A DNA stretch of 64,000 bases. Source: Salvator merianae (Eukaryota; Chordata; Lepidosauria; Squamata; Teiidae). The notes beneath the pieces were generated by a model. It saw nothing but the letters and a program-made list of their open reading frames with translations, made no database searches and had not been told where the DNA came from. This document shows positions 10,511 to 22,548 of this stretch, one piece after another (positions within the stretch are counted from its first letter, which is position 1; each line of letters begins with the position of its first letter). A program made the position numbers and the translations under genes. The DNA lies in the NCBI GenBank assembly GCA_003586115.2, contig QVOM02000116.1, forward strand, positions 28,373,062-28,437,061. Direction: 5' to 3'.

Positions 10511-13070
10511 TCCCATAGAAAGCTTTCTGAAATGTTGATTGGCTGCATGACTTTCTGGTCCACTGTCGAACTTCCTTTTGCAAGTCTCATGAGCAGAGGA
10601 ACAAGTACTTGGTTTCTATGAAATGAACTCTGGATTAGCATTCTTCATTTGGACCCTCAGGTCTCAGGACTGCTGTAGCCTTTCTGTAGTGCAGACGTTT
10701 GGCATATTTAGAAGCATCCTTTGAGTCATTATGATGCTTAAGAACATACTAACAATTTCCCAAAGTAATCCCTTCAAAACATGCACAAACGTAAGGGTTT
10801 ACCTTTACAATTAACGGTATTTGTTGTCCACTCTACTGGAGCATATATGGTGCATGATATAGTGCAACAAGGCATCCAATATATATAATAAAAAATGGTA
10901 ATTTTGTTTTGTTTCAGAAAAACTACAGTGTTTTAAAAAGTGTGTTGGTTGGTAAAATGTTTCTGCTTCATTGGAAGACTCCTTCTGCTTTTCAGCGTCA
11001 GAACCCAAAGAAGTCCATCTGTCACACTCAATTAAAATTAACCTTTACAGTATGGATTTGGGGGGTGAGGAAATTATGCTCAAGAAGCAGACTAGGAGTG
11101 CTTGTTCCAGCACAATCTCAAAATGGGATTTATATGCTCTTCCTTCACAATTATAAGGATTTGTGTGTTCTGTGGTCATGAACCTTCTTCCTTCAGAATT
11201 CAGTGATTTGGAGCCCACTGCTCAAGTCATAGCTATAAACCTGTCAGAGAATGTCAGACACGCAAAATAAATTGAACTCCAATTTCTGTGTGCCAGTTCA
11301 ATAAAAGCACTGCTCTTGTCAGATCCTGAAAGCCCTCAGAAATAACCGATAAGGTTGCCCGTAGGACAATCCATTTTAAAACAATACAGGGCTGAATGAG
11401 GAAGCAGTCGTCCCATAATGAAATCAATTGTTAGCTTCCATCTTCAAAACCGGGACTGAATGGTTCTGGAGATTCCAGAGATATGCAAAGGAAACAGGAT
11501 AGAGAAGCCATCCATTTGGTGCTCCCAGCATCTTTTGGGCCAAAACTCTCCTTATCAATGTTTGAGCATTTTTCTGACTCACACGGATCACATCAGCACC
11601 AACTGTGTGCACAAAACAGGGATATCCAAGCACATGATAAAACAGCTACAAGCAATGTATAAATAAAGGACAGGAAGATAGGATAATAGAACAAAAAAGG
11701 GCATTGGCCCTAGGAAGCTATTGCCTTATACAGGGAAGCACTTTCCTGGCAAAGGGCTATCTCAAGCATGTGCAGAATGCCAGATTATTCTGGCAGCCTC
11801 TGTGAAAAATCTTTCTGTGAGCCATTAGAGCAGTTCCCACTTTCTCTTCAAGGAATGCAAGGTGGTGGAGAGGCTCAGAATTATCCACTAAGCTTGACTG
11901 CTCAGTAGAATTTGCACCTGGTCTCCAGGATCAGCATCTAGGCCACCACACTTGGTTTGTTTTTGTTTTTTTCCATTTTGATCTAAAGTTTGCCATCTCA
12001 GTGCATCTTGATTTGCTTTGGATGCTTTGAAGCTGCCACCAAAGTAGCACCAATTCTTCTGTTGTGTAAGTAATTAAGCAGATTATGGGTAACATTCAAA
12101 TAATATACCCAGTTCAATGCAATCTGAGAAAAAGGATGCCACAAAAGTGAAAAGCAAGAATCTGTGCACTCTGATCCTTGGCTGGCATAATCAGTCTGCA
12201 ACAGCTGTTTCCAGCTAAAATTGCACAACCAGTTGCATTAATGAGAAAAGCAAATCCACTGGCAGTTGATGTAAATCAGGATTCACTGCCCTCCATCTCA
12301 GTGGTGCTCTTGCCCTTTCTGCTGGTAAGACAATGCTGGCACAGAAAACAGCTGGGCCTGTCATAAGCAAGCAAAGATTACTGGTGACAAGAAAGATCAA
12401 TTGGCATGTGGAATGAAAGCCCCTTTGCACACTTACCTTATTTATTCCAGGCGAGACTGGGATGAGTTGCCACTACATTGGTAAAGTTCTTGGCCTTTGG
12501 CGTCTACAGGGGGCCTATTTTGGCCTGTTGAAATATGGGGACCCAGAAGAAGCATTCTAGGCCAGGAACATGATGGGTGGTACAGAGCAGGCTAATAGTT
12601 ATCTCCTTGGCTGCTGGCCCCCTCTGGCTTACTTTTGTTCCCCAGCCTCAAAATTGCAGGCCAGATACATTTTGCTGCACCCCCCAAAAAGCCCTGGAAG
12701 TGGGTCATGTTCCAGAGCTTGGCAAGATGTCACCAGGCTCCAGAATGGGGCCTGAGCCGTTCCTGCCACTGCCTGTTTGCATGATGTATCAGGGCCCAAC
12801 CTGGTTCACAAGATGACTTTGAAGTGATTTCCCTCTGGAGTGGGTCCCAGGACAAATCTGACATCATCCAATGGGACCATTTGGATGTTGTCAATAACTA
12901 AACCAGCTGTGTCAGAATGCATACATATCCCTCTGTATCCAGATACTTTCAGATATTAGCTAGAAACTGCTAGAAATTAGAGCAGGCTAATCTAAACTTT
13001 CTCTCGTTGACCTCCCTTTAATCTCTGAGAAGAGTTTAATTCATTTGACACACATCTAAATTTTAATCCA
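10511..13070. other. Non-coding stretch, no gene seen
   Basis: No exon, RNA gene or clear element end seen. Open frames near 10.9-11.2, 11.4-11.7, 12.2 and 12.6-12.8 kb overlap on both strands and lack domains. Confidence 0.45.
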
Positions 13071-13074
13071 GCTT

Positions 13075-13245
13075 CAGTCCACTTTTGGATTGAAAGAACA
13101 CATTAGCAAAGTGACTAATCATTTTCTTTCCATTTTATCTAACAAAGGTGGATTTTCTGAGTTAGATACTACTGAAAGAAAACGTCCTATTACTTCACTG
13201 ATATGTTCTCTCAGTCTGAAAGCTGTCCGAAGCTGGATTAAAACT
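13075..13245. repeat. Palindromic MITE-like repeat
   Basis: The left arm ('ttgaaagaacacattagc', 'gtgactaatcattttcttt') is the approximate reverse complement of the right arm ('gaaagaaaacgtcctatta', 'actgatatgttctctcag'). A short centre separates them ('acaaaggtggattttctgag'). A second copy lies at 10.4-10.5 kb. The family is not one that I can name. Confidence 0.6.
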
Positions 13246-13980
13246 TAACTGTGACTGGGTTCTAACATTCAATATGTCAATTGCTCTCAATCCAAAATTT
13301 AATAGATAGGCTTCCATCATTTGACTTCTAATTTACTTTTGGCCTCCACCACAAGTCAGCACCTTCTCTACCATATGCTCAGAGTTTTCTGCCGGGAACT
13401 TATTTTCTTCTCTATTCCTACATGCAAGTTCCATCAACCCCAACCACCATGACCAATAACTGAAGTAGCAGAAGTTATAGAGCAACAGCAATTGGGTAAC
13501 AACATGTTCATTAAGATTGCCAGCTAGAAAGGAGAACAGAGCTCTTCCACCTTTAACAGCTGCATAGAACAAGGAATTTCAGTTGCTGTTAACTACAATT
13601 GCTAAAATTCCTTCTTTGACGTGGTTATTGAAAGTGCTGAAACCCTGTCCTCCGTTCTTTCCACCTGGTCACCCTAGTTAGCAACCTCTGATTGAAAGTT
13701 TCCCCTCCCCCCACACACAAAATTATGATAATTGTGACCATAAAAAAAGAATGTTCTGCTACTTGATTTTGCTGCAATGTGGGGTGATGGAAAACCATAC
13801 CTAGCAAGTCACACAGTTTGTCATGATCTGAAAATTCAGACTTTGAACAAAATAGTAATTATCTGCAAACTGTAGTATAGGAATGCTCAGCTGTGCGCTT
13901 TCAGATGTTCTTGACCTATGAATCCCAACATTCTGTGCTAGACTCAAGTGATGGCAGCCAATAATGGGATATCTGAACTA
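13246..13980. other. Non-coding stretch, no gene seen
   Basis: Nothing beyond short low-complexity runs ('cccctccccccacacacaa' near 13702-13720). No exon or RNA gene. Confidence 0.4.
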
Positions 13981-13982
13981 AA

Positions 13983-14187
13983 CAGTGGTGGCTCATAGAT
14001 TGGGACTTCATGGCAGGAGAGGTGACAGAAATATGTGACAGGCAACCTTAATTTTGCCCCCACTCCCCACAAACAAATCTTGATGTGCAGTGGGTGGAGA
14101 TACAGGTGAGGCAGACAAAAGCAAGGTCTTCAACTACAATCCTTTTTTATCCATCACTTCCATGGTCCCAGTCTGTGAGCTGCTGCA
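13983..14187. mobile_element. hAT-like MITE
   Basis: The start CAGTGGTGGCTCATAGATTG and the reverse complement of the end (GCAGCTCACAGACTGGGACC near 14164-14183) form long imperfect inverted repeats of hAT type. No convincing 8-bp duplication is left. It sits immediately beside the next element. Confidence 0.6.
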
Positions 14188-14195
14188 GAAATTAA

Positions 14196-14318
14196 GGCTG
14201 TGTCTCCACTATGCAGTAAAAGCACCTTAAACAGGCCGCCAGGGCAACTGGTCTCCACTGAGACCAACAGAAACTGGCCTCAGTTACGGTGCCTTTAATG
14301 CATAGTGGAGATGCAGCC
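14196..14318. mobile_element. PIF/Harbinger-like MITE with TAA target duplication
   Basis: A 123-bp element with inverted repeats GGCTGTGTCTCCACTATGCA at the start and GGCTGCATCTCCACTATGCA (reverse complement of the end). TAA flanks it at 14193-14195 and 14319-14321. A 3-bp TWA target is typical of PIF/Harbinger. The two arms nearly meet, so the element can fold into one hairpin. A related right end occurs near 51935-51972. Confidence 0.85.
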
Positions 14319-14322
14319 TAAG

Positions 14323-15200
14323 CCTCCATTTTCAAGTCCATTTCCTTTCATTATTTTGAGAAACTGAATGTATTTCTGTTTCACAGGGGAGGAAAAGTGC
14401 AATTATCTGACTCAGGAAGAGTCTCTTAACGTACTTCTTTATTCTCACAAACGAAGAGAGGAAAAGGTAGGTCAGACCGCATTAAGGTCAAGTTGTGTCA
14501 AATGTCCATTGTGTCAAGTGGTAAATAAGGGGGGAAAGTTTTAGAGGGCCAATTTCAGCAGAACGTTTAACAAGACTATTTGCCCAATCAAATATTCATA
14601 GCTATAATCAGAGGGGGACATGGGCCTGGATTAAACAGGGATGAAAGAATGGTGGGAGTGGTAATCCTTGAAATAAAATGATCAGAACTGAGGTGAGCGC
14701 AGACAAAGTTGGAGGATAAATACTTGTTTACTTCTCATTTTAAACATGAGCTTTTAGAATCTGCAATTTTCACACTGGTGTGTGGACTGAAATACAGGTG
14801 TGCTTTGGAAATGACACTAATCTGAATATTAAAGTGCAGTACTCTAATAAGAAAGCAGCTTATGGAAAATTCATGTCTCAAAAGTATGCATGCAAATGTG
14901 TGCCTTTGTGAAAATAACTTTTGAAAATGGATTAGATAAGAAGAAATTACTAAAATATGGACATTAGGCAGAGTTGTGTGCAAAACCACAAACACCTAAA
15001 GAATTTGACCACCCCTACCCCCACAAGCTTAGCTCAGCAGGTGAGACCCTTCTTTCAATTCCACAGCCATCAGAGATACTTTGGGTGAAAATATGAGGAA
15101 AAGCCTTCTCGGTGACTGAGCTTGGGCTCTAGAATTGCCTGCTAAAGAAGGTGGGGTTGGCACCATTTGTTTTGTCCTTCTGCTGGTAGGTGAAAACATT
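14323..15200. other. Non-coding stretch, no gene seen
   Basis: Nothing supported as gene or element. Confidence 0.4.
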
Positions 15201-15204
15201 CTTA

Positions 15205-15702
15205 GGTCCTTTCTGCACAGACCCTTAACATGTATTAAGAGTCCATGTAGTACACACCTAGGCCTCATAGATCTGCATGCTATTCCTGATCTATGAGGCC
15301 ACACACACCCAACTGGTCTGCCCTGTCTGCAGTAGACAAAGTATGATCCAAATTAAGGAAGCCTTTAATTGGGTCTACCAGCAGACCAGATCCAAAACTT
15401 GGGAGGTGTGCCGAAGACATGCCTACTGTGTTTGGGACTACCAGTGGCCATAACATGCCACGGAAATGCACCCCCCCCAAAGGCCTCGAGGCTAGGAACT
15501 TTTGTTCCCAGCTGTCAGGCATAGGGGCCCAGCCATGAAGCTCGCGCAAGCTTCTGAGACTGTGGCATGAACTGATCTGGATCAATGCTGTCAGTGCAGA
15601 TGGTGCTGATCCAACCCATTCCTTCCTGTGGTTGGATTCAGTGGGCCTGGCTATTCTGGACCCACTGATCTCAACTTAGAGCAGGTAAGTGCAAAAAGGG
15701 CC
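15205..15702. mobile_element. PIF/Harbinger-like non-autonomous element (GGYCCTTTCTGCAC family), TTA target duplication
   Basis: A 498-bp element starting GGTCCTTTCTGCACAG. Its end has the reverse complement GGCCCTTTTTGCACTT. TTA flanks both sides (15202-15204 and 15703-15705). The terminal sequence is shared with 7274, 19.8 kb and 49983-50162. No transposase frame is present. Subterminal inverted phrases ('cctcatagatctgcatg' and 'gatctatgaggcc') occur around 15263-15300. Confidence 0.82.
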
Positions 15703-15709
15703 TTAGGGG

Positions 15710-16855
15710 AATTCTGCACTGGCAAGCTGTTCCAGATTGGGCTCCCTAATTTGCTGTAGACCAGGATAGGATGCCATTTTGGTTCTTCTCTCATTCTCTT
15801 GCTTTATCCAATGTGGACAAAGCATTGTAGGAGGGGGAAGGGCTTCCCCTATCCCCCACCAGCATGTAGAAAAGAGGCCCCTGAACACCATCCTAGACCT
15901 GCTAGGGACCCACGTGGAAAGGGACTAAATTTTCGCTAATAATTTTGTGTTATTTTGCAGCTCCTTTCACAGTATTAAGTTTTATAGCTCTTTCAGTTTC
16001 CTACCCTGAAATACTTCAAATTAATCTTTGTACTTACCTAGAGCTCAGCACCAGTGCAGTCTGTCAAAAGTACTGAGACAGTTGTACTAAGCAAGTAGAG
16101 TACTAAACAGAACACATAAAGTGCATATGGACCAATGTGCAAGATGTTTTTTCTGGAATACAAATATGTATGACAACTAGCTGATTCTGTGCTGAAATAA
16201 ACTAACAAATGCCATTTAGAATTCCTGTGCTGTTCAGTTTTCTTTTTTTCTTGGCTGTTGTGAATCTCAGGGAAAAAAATCTACATTTAAAAAGAGAAAC
16301 TTATATATAACTCAAAGTTAAGATAAAGCTGGAGTCACAATACCATTTACTGCAGAGTTAATCAGGTAGGTTGGGTGACTGTAAATTTTGTCAAGAGTTT
16401 ACTGTAGGTTTCCTTCTTTCCTTTTTCAAAAGGTTTTATTGAATGTAAAAAGCCATCATGCATTTTGAAAGGTGTAATTAAGTTTTTGGACAGCCTGTTT
16501 GCTATTTTGAAGTGAGGAGGGAGTAAAAAAGAAGCTTCTTTTTAAAATGTATTGCAGAGCTGTGTTACCATGAATGCAATTCATCAGTAGGTTTGCCACC
16601 GAAAGCATTGTTTGACACAAATTAAATCTCAAGATCTCCTGGCTGAGAACCGGGTACAGCCAGGCCTAAAGCCACTGTAACTCACATATTTCAGGATAAG
16701 ACACATTCCTTGGCTCCACTTAGAACAGAGGTGTCTCCAGGGAGGGGAGGGGAAAGAGAACAGTCTGAGATCTTCTGTGTCCAGAATCTTCAACTACTGG
16801 TCTTACTTGTAGAATTTGGTGTTACTTATATTGACGAAAAACATATTGTAATGCA
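15710..16855. other. Non-coding stretch, no gene seen
   Basis: AT-rich sequence without supported exons, RNA genes or element ends. Confidence 0.4.
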
Positions 16856-16860
16856 GTAAT

Positions 16861-17045
16861 TGTGAGTGGCTGTAGAGCAGACTGCCTGGAAAGCAGAGGG
16901 CTGCCTGTTCAGCCCAGTCTCTCCCCAGAAATAGGCAATGGCAAATCACTTCTATATCTCTGCCAAGAAAACTGTATGGAGGTGCCCAAGGAGGTGCCCA
17001 TGCAGTCAGCCAAGAGTCAGCTATGACTAAGTGGTACCCAACAGC
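16861..17045 (+). mobile_element. tRNA-derived SINE with BovB-like tail, copy 2
   Basis: Same body as the copy at 5.7 kb: 'gtggctgtagagcagac', 'cccagaaataggcaatggc', 'ctctgccaagaaaactg', and an end 'agtcagctatgac...ggtacccaacagcaag'. The head is deleted across part of the A box. A partial internal duplication of 'ggaggtgccca' occurs near 16980-17000. Confidence 0.72.
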
Positions 17046-17049
17046 AAGA

Positions 17050-18335
17050 ACAATGCTGTAATTCCCTCACAGAAAACAAGTGAGCGAAGTAATAATTTTG
17101 AATAAACATTTTCTACCACCATTCCTTCTGCAGTCCATAGGCTGCTCGCTCTGCCTTGAGAACAGTTCGGATATAGTTTCAACTGGCATCTAAATGGGCA
17201 CAGCCAAGCACCTAGTAGGGGCCTAAAGGGGCTTAAGGGACACAGCATCTCCACTGTGCCACCATATTTAAGTCTATAGCCCACCTCTGAGGGTTGGAAA
17301 GCATCCTTGAAGACACCTTTCCCAGAGTGTGGGGAAAAACAACTCTGTGGGTGCTTGCTGCCTTTGTTCACCCCCACTGTCACTGTGCCTTGCTTGTTCT
17401 CTGCCCAGCATAATTAAAGAATGGGTAGAAAATTGACAACTTCTGTGGCCATTTTCTGCCATTCTATTTATGGGGCCAAGCAGAAGTTCCACAGTTCCTT
17501 TCAGGCCTTGAAGCCTGAAGGGCAGAAGGTACACGGACAAGCTCCATGCCGTGCCTTCCATCTGGGATGTGGGATTTGTTTGTGCTGCCTCACAATGGCA
17601 TCATGGGGTTGCAGCAGCCTCTCAGCAGTCATCCCTTATATAACATGATTTTGTCTAAAGCTATTTTGTTTTTCCACAGTTGGCAAACTGTGATTTCTTT
17701 TATAATAGAGAGGTTGGGTGTGTTTTTTTTTAAAACAACAACAACAACACAGTTTTCCATTTATGCAGCCAGTGATTTGGTTTCTGAGGTGCTACTGATT
17801 TACACTGCCAGACAGAACTTTCCTTCTGCATCACAGTCAACAAACTGGTTGACTTATTGATTGTATGAGCCTTCATTTTACAGTATCATTGACTTACATT
17901 AGTTGACTGGTTCTCATTTCTGCAGCAACACTGCCTTTCCATTGGTGGAGTGGGCGGCCTTGATTTCTAACCATTTTCCAAAGGCTGCAATTACTTGCAG
18001 AATACATTTTTGCATTACAGGGTGGTCAATGGGGACCAAACTATAGCTTTGTACAGAGGATAACTGTGTTCTACCCTTTAACAGATCTCTAAGAAAAGGT
18101 TAAAATTTTATTGAGGATGCAGTACAATTACCTTGTGGAGCACATAAGAAATACTTTCAATAGCACACAGAAAAACACTTTCAAAAGTTTCTATGAAATA
18201 AACTGAAAGCAGTCCAGTGTTGCAACAGGATACAGTGCCATTTGGGAACCATATTTCAATCCAAGGCTTTGTCCTGTAGATCAGTATGTCTTGTGAGAAC
18301 ACTTTCTATGGGCCCCATAGTTCGGGTTTGAGCTA
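17050..18335. other. Non-coding stretch, no gene seen
   Basis: Contains an AAC trinucleotide run near 17734-17748 but no supported gene or element boundary. Confidence 0.4.
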
Positions 18336-18358
18336 GGGCTTGGGTTAGGGTTAGGAAT

Positions 18359-18500
18359 CTGCCATGGTTCCAGTTTGATCCTTCAAATCTGGCAGAAATT
18401 CCTGCTGCTGAAAATAACAGAAGCTCCTTCCACCACAGCATTCTGGGTTTGAGCAAAAGGCCACAGATGTTTCTCTGAGGCTGTGTGACTCTCATGGCAG
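18359..18500 (-). repeat. Inverted copy A of the ~130-bp unit flanking the telomere-like tract
   Basis: Bounded by 'ctgccatgg' at the left and 'ctcatggcag' at the right. Read in reverse complement it matches the units at 18976-19100 and 19312-19445 through shared phrases for 'aaacattTgTgggc', 'tgctgctgcagaaggagctt' and 'aatttcagccaaattt'. See the linked telomere-like tract. Confidence 0.75.
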
Positions 18501-18519
18501 TTTTGATTTCAGTTTCTAT

Positions 18520-18970
18520 TAGGGGTTGGATTTAGGTTAGTGTGCAGTCTAAGGTAAGGGTGCAGGCTGAGTGTGAGTCAGGGTTAGGATTAGGGTTTGG
18601 GTTCAGATCCTGGTCTGGGTCAGGATACAGGTTAGGATTAGGGTGCAGGTTAAGGTTAGAGTTAGAATGCATGTTAGGGCGTGGGTTAGGGTTAGAGTGC
18701 AGATTAAGGTGTGAATTGGGGTTGTGGTCAGGTAGGGTTAGGTTTAGGTTTAGGTTTAGGTTTAGGGTGTGGGCTAAGCTAAGGTCAGAGTTGGGTCAGG
18801 GCTATGGTTATGGGCAAGGTTTGGGTTAGGGTCAGAGTTCAGATCATGGTCATGCTGAGGGTCAGGGTGAGAATCAAGGTCATGCCCATGGTAAGAATCA
18901 GGGTCAGGGTCTGGCTGTTTTAGGGTCTAGGTCCAGGTTCAAGTCATGGTCATGGTTAGGGCTAGGGTTA
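18520..18970 (+). repeat. Degenerate telomere-like (GGGTTA-type) minisatellite
   Basis: Tens of variant units of GGGTTAGG, GGGTCAGG and GGTTTA follow one another on the plus strand, including four consecutive GGTTTA units near 18740-18766. Short outliers lie at 18330-18355, 19260-19310 and 19696-19730. Vertebrate telomeres are TTAGGG repeats, so this looks like a decayed interstitial telomeric sequence or a minisatellite seeded by one. The Gly/Leu/Arg-rich open frame across it is a by-product of the repeat. Confidence 0.8.
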
Positions 18971-18975
18971 GGAAT

Positions 18976-19100
18976 CTGCCATGGGAGTTGGGGAAACATT
19001 TGTGTATTTTTGCCCATGCCTGAAATGCTACTGCAGAAAGAGCTTCTATCATTTTCAGCAGCAGGAATTTCAGCCAGATTTGAGCTGAGAATTGTTTTCT
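18976..19100 (+). repeat. Copy B of the ~130-bp unit
   Basis: Begins 'ctgccatggga' directly after the telomere-like tract and contains 'tgctactgcagaaagagctt' and 'aatttcagccagattt'. Directly repeated at 19312-19445 and inverted at 18359-18500. Confidence 0.75.
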
Positions 19101-19311
19101 GGACTGTTTGCAATGAATCTAATCTGCTTTAGTCACTTCCTTGGGTCTCTGCATAACATCACCCTGGCTTACAATTAATATTGCAGTTGGCAGAAAGACC
19201 TAGTTTTGCACACTGCAGCCTGGCTGACCAAAGCCCTTCACTTGGTTGGGTTGGATCAAGGTCCTGGGGTCAGGGTTAGGGTCCTGGAGTCAAGGTTCTG
19301 GGGTCAGAGAT

Positions 19312-19445
19312 CTGCCATGGGAGTCATACAGCTTTAGAGGAACATTTGTGGGCTTTTGCTTGAACCTGGAATGCTGCTGCAGAAGGAGCTTCTTTTGTTT
19401 TCATCAGCAAGAATTTCAGCCAAATTTAAAAGATCAAACTGGAAA
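19312..19445 (+). repeat. Copy C of the ~130-bp unit
   Basis: Begins 'ctgccatggga', again preceded by GGGTCAGGGTTAGGG-type sequence, and contains 'tgctgctgcagaaggagctt' and 'aatttcagccaaattt'. The same unit is therefore joined to telomere-like DNA three times, which argues for amplification as a block. Confidence 0.75.
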
Positions 19446-19737
19446 TTTAACTGGAAGTTAATTATTATCCGGTCTCTTTCCATCTCTTTCTGAATTTCAT
19501 TGGAATCTCTGGTTCTTTAGTCACCTCCTTTTCTCATAACATAACAGTACTCTGGCATGCCATTAAGTTCCCACAGCAGTGGAAAGATGAACCTTGAGGC
19601 CAAATGAGGGTGGAGGAAGTTTTATACATGTTCCCCTGGCTGACCAGAGCCTTTTACTTTGTTACATTGAGCATGAGTGTGACGTTTCAATTTTGATTTT
19701 AAATCAGGGTCAGGTTTAGGGTTTGGCTTTGGGTTGC

Positions 19738-19830
19738 AAGGCTTGCTATAGCCTTCACTGGCATGTGGATGGCAGGTCCCTATTCCAGGACATAATCCAG
19801 AATAAGGCCCAGTGCGGAAGGTCCTGAACT
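19738..19830 (+). repeat. Right half of a Harbinger-like MITE (GGCCCTTTCTGCAC family)
   Basis: The order 'actggcatgtggatggcagg', 'tccctattccaggacataat', 'aataaggcccagtgcggaag' matches the right arm of the element at 49983-50162. The left arm is missing. Confidence 0.55.
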
Positions 19831-19849
19831 TTTAAGGGAATCAGTAAAA

Positions 19850-21480
19850 ACTGAAGTGCTGTGGCCAAGGTCTCATATTTAATCCAATTCAAAGCTCATA
19901 CAATCACATGTCTTAGTGAGGAGGGGGCAGATCTTGGGATGCAAAAAGACCCCCCCAAGTGCATTTTCATCCAGGTGAGGATTCCAAAATCCTCAGCCAT
20001 GCTACAGCATCTCTGGCCATTTTCTTACTTCCCCCACCTTTGTCTTTTAAGAGAGCAAAAATAAGAGGAATCCTATCTCTTGACTGGGAAGCTTTCTTTT
20101 TTGTTTTCTGTGAAAAAAGGAGGGAGAGAGGGAAGGACAAAATGTAATTTTCCTTCCTTTCTTCCCTTATCTCTGCAGTCTATAGACCTGCTTTTGGAGT
20201 GTGTGATGTGAACAAGTAAATAAATGATCCAGCAGCACTTTTGCTGGTCATGAAGGGACACATTGAGAGCTCCTTAGTCTGCTCCTCCACCTTCTGTCTC
20301 TGGAGGAGCAGTTTGGGCTTGACTTTGGCAAAGGGGTGTGTGTGAGCTTCTCCTCAAAGTCCAGCCTTAGACAAATCCAGTGACCATCAAGAAGGGGTCT
20401 CATTATTGAATGATGAAGCTGCGGCTTCTCTATTCCAGTATCTCTGATATAAGGTAGCTATGGATGAACAAGGATCCCAGAGGTGGTTCCTCCCTCCTCC
20501 AACTTCCATCAGAAAGCTGTGAACCATCTTGCCTGAGTAAAGTGGATAAGAAGTAGCCGGCTGGATTGCTCTGCCATCTTACTCTCAGAGGTGGCCTCTC
20601 CCTCAGTAATGCGGATATTTGGTATTTAGGGGCATCTTTTACCAGTATGGAAATTTTCACCATGATTTGGAGGATCTAAATGCAGCATACAGGAAAAATA
20701 ATAAAGATAACAGGAGTTCAAACTCATCCTGGTGGGAGGTTGTATCTGCATCAGTCCAGAATGCAAACTAATGATTTGATTATTTTATGCTATGTGGAGC
20801 AAAGTTTTCACAGCATTGGGTTCTCTCTGTACCAAATATGGCCAATTAAGTGAAAAGTTTTTTTTTCTTTCTTAGTGAAATCTGTTCCAAAAATTATACG
20901 GTCTAAATGCAAGCAGAGGCTTAACTGGAAAAACTAATGACATGAGATTGGTTTAGCATTTAGCATAAAAATGAAAGAAATGTTTCTTGTTTACAGAATT
21001 GTTCAATTTATGTGCTGCTATCAGTCTCACTGATGCCAAGCCAGGTTACATTTTTAACACAGTGTGAAATCATACAGTAAAATTATAATTAGCACACAAC
21101 TGTGTATAGCAAACTATAGCAAGTTACATTACAGTAATATTGTTGCCAGCAAACCATAATTAATTCTCTTTCCAGCCTTCCCATTTGGAGGCTTTCTTTT
21201 TTTATATTTTGTAGAAATCAAGCAGGAACACGCTCAAGTACCTTTTGAAGAATTTCTTACAGCTCCTTTGCTCAAAGAACAGGCATTAGCAGAATCACAA
21301 ATTCCTGAATGAGAGGCAGTAACAGCATTGTGCTGATTTCTATGCAAATGTGCTTGCTTCTTTTCTCTTTTTCCATCAGACCCCACAGTCCCTGTTCACA
21401 CTGTTGCAATGAAGATCTTGATACTCTTTTAAAAAAAGTTTCGTGCACTTTTCGGTCATCAGAAACCTGTTACTAAGGCT
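19850..21480. other. Non-coding stretch, no gene seen
   Basis: No exon, RNA gene or element boundary could be supported. The run of purines 'aaaaaaggagggagagag' near 20114-20131 is simple sequence. Confidence 0.4.
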
Positions 21481-21499
21481 GTATCTTGACAGTCATGGC

Positions 21500-21805
21500 A
21501 GTTGGTGGCAGGATCTGCCAGTCCTGCTCCTGGGTTGGCAGCCATGATGTAAACAGCATGTGTGGTTGCTTCCAGACAGCAAAAGGAAATGCGGGATCTT
21601 GTCTAGATCCTGCAACTGCCTCTCGCTGTCCCTGCCAGATGGCAGGGCAAAATCGCAGGGAAACTCTGGGCCCTTTTCTACCTGGGCACTTGCTCCCGGT
21701 AAGTCAATACCCGAATGTGCGCAAGCACTAGCATAGCTAGTTTTGGCTTGGTTTCAGCCCCGTGCATGCATGGTGGCCATTTCCAAGCATCCTGACAAGG
21801 TAAGT
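21500..21805 (+). repeat. Interspersed repeat shared with 60.9-61.3 kb
   Basis: Shared phrases in the same order include 'tgcctctcgctgtccctgcc' (here) against 'tgcctctccctatcgcc' (there), 'agatggcagggcaaaa' against 'aacagcagggcaatt', 'gcttgctccc' and 'ggtttcagc...atgcatggtggccatttcca'. This is a dispersed non-coding family, probably a DNA transposon derivative. I cannot name it. Confidence 0.55.
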
Positions 21806-22548
21806 GGGTTGGGAGTGTTTTCTCAACATAGTCTGCCAGGATTTCACCTCTGTATCCCAGAGCTATTGGGCTTGCCACAGATGCGTATGGCAATTCCAGT
21901 ATAAAAGCTGAGGAAGTTTTGTTCACCAGCTTTGATGCTTCCACCTGGCTACATTTTTGCAGACACTGGAAGTGGCTCTGGAAGTCAGCCATTTCCTCAG
22001 TCTGCGAAAACACGGCCATGCGGAGGACTGGCAAAGAAGTGTTCGCACTATGGTGAAATATTAGCTTGATGTCACCCTCTATGGTGACATATTAGCTTGA
22101 TGAGTGAAGAATTGTGCATTCCCCATTGCAGGGCTGTGCAGCAAAACTAAGACCCTCCCCCCAAAGTAGAACAGCTTCTTCCCTACCATGTAGAGGTAAG
22201 TATTTGTAAATATCAGTAATCTAGAGCTATGAGAACTTTAACTAGTCATCATCTGCTATCTCATCGAATCACTCACTTTCTATTCAGATAGGCATCTGTT
22301 TGGTTACTGTGAGAACAACCTATTATTCTAGATGAGCTGTTGGTCCAGTCCTGCAGAGTACTTCTTATTGTGCTAGTAAAGAAGCTCAAACTGCAATGAT
22401 ACAGTTAAACCAAGGCATACTATGCCAAAGTATTTTCCGGCACCACAGTGATGATGGCTGCTGCCAGCATTGGCTGACTTGATCCAAGGAGCCATGCCAC
22501 AGCCAGAAACTTCACAGAAACTGAGCATAAAAATGAACTGGCTCCAAG

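Noticed and set aside
18542..18829. 95-codon plus-strand open frame rich in Gly, Leu, Arg
   Set aside because: It is the translation of the GGGTTA-type minisatellite, with no start context or conserved domain.
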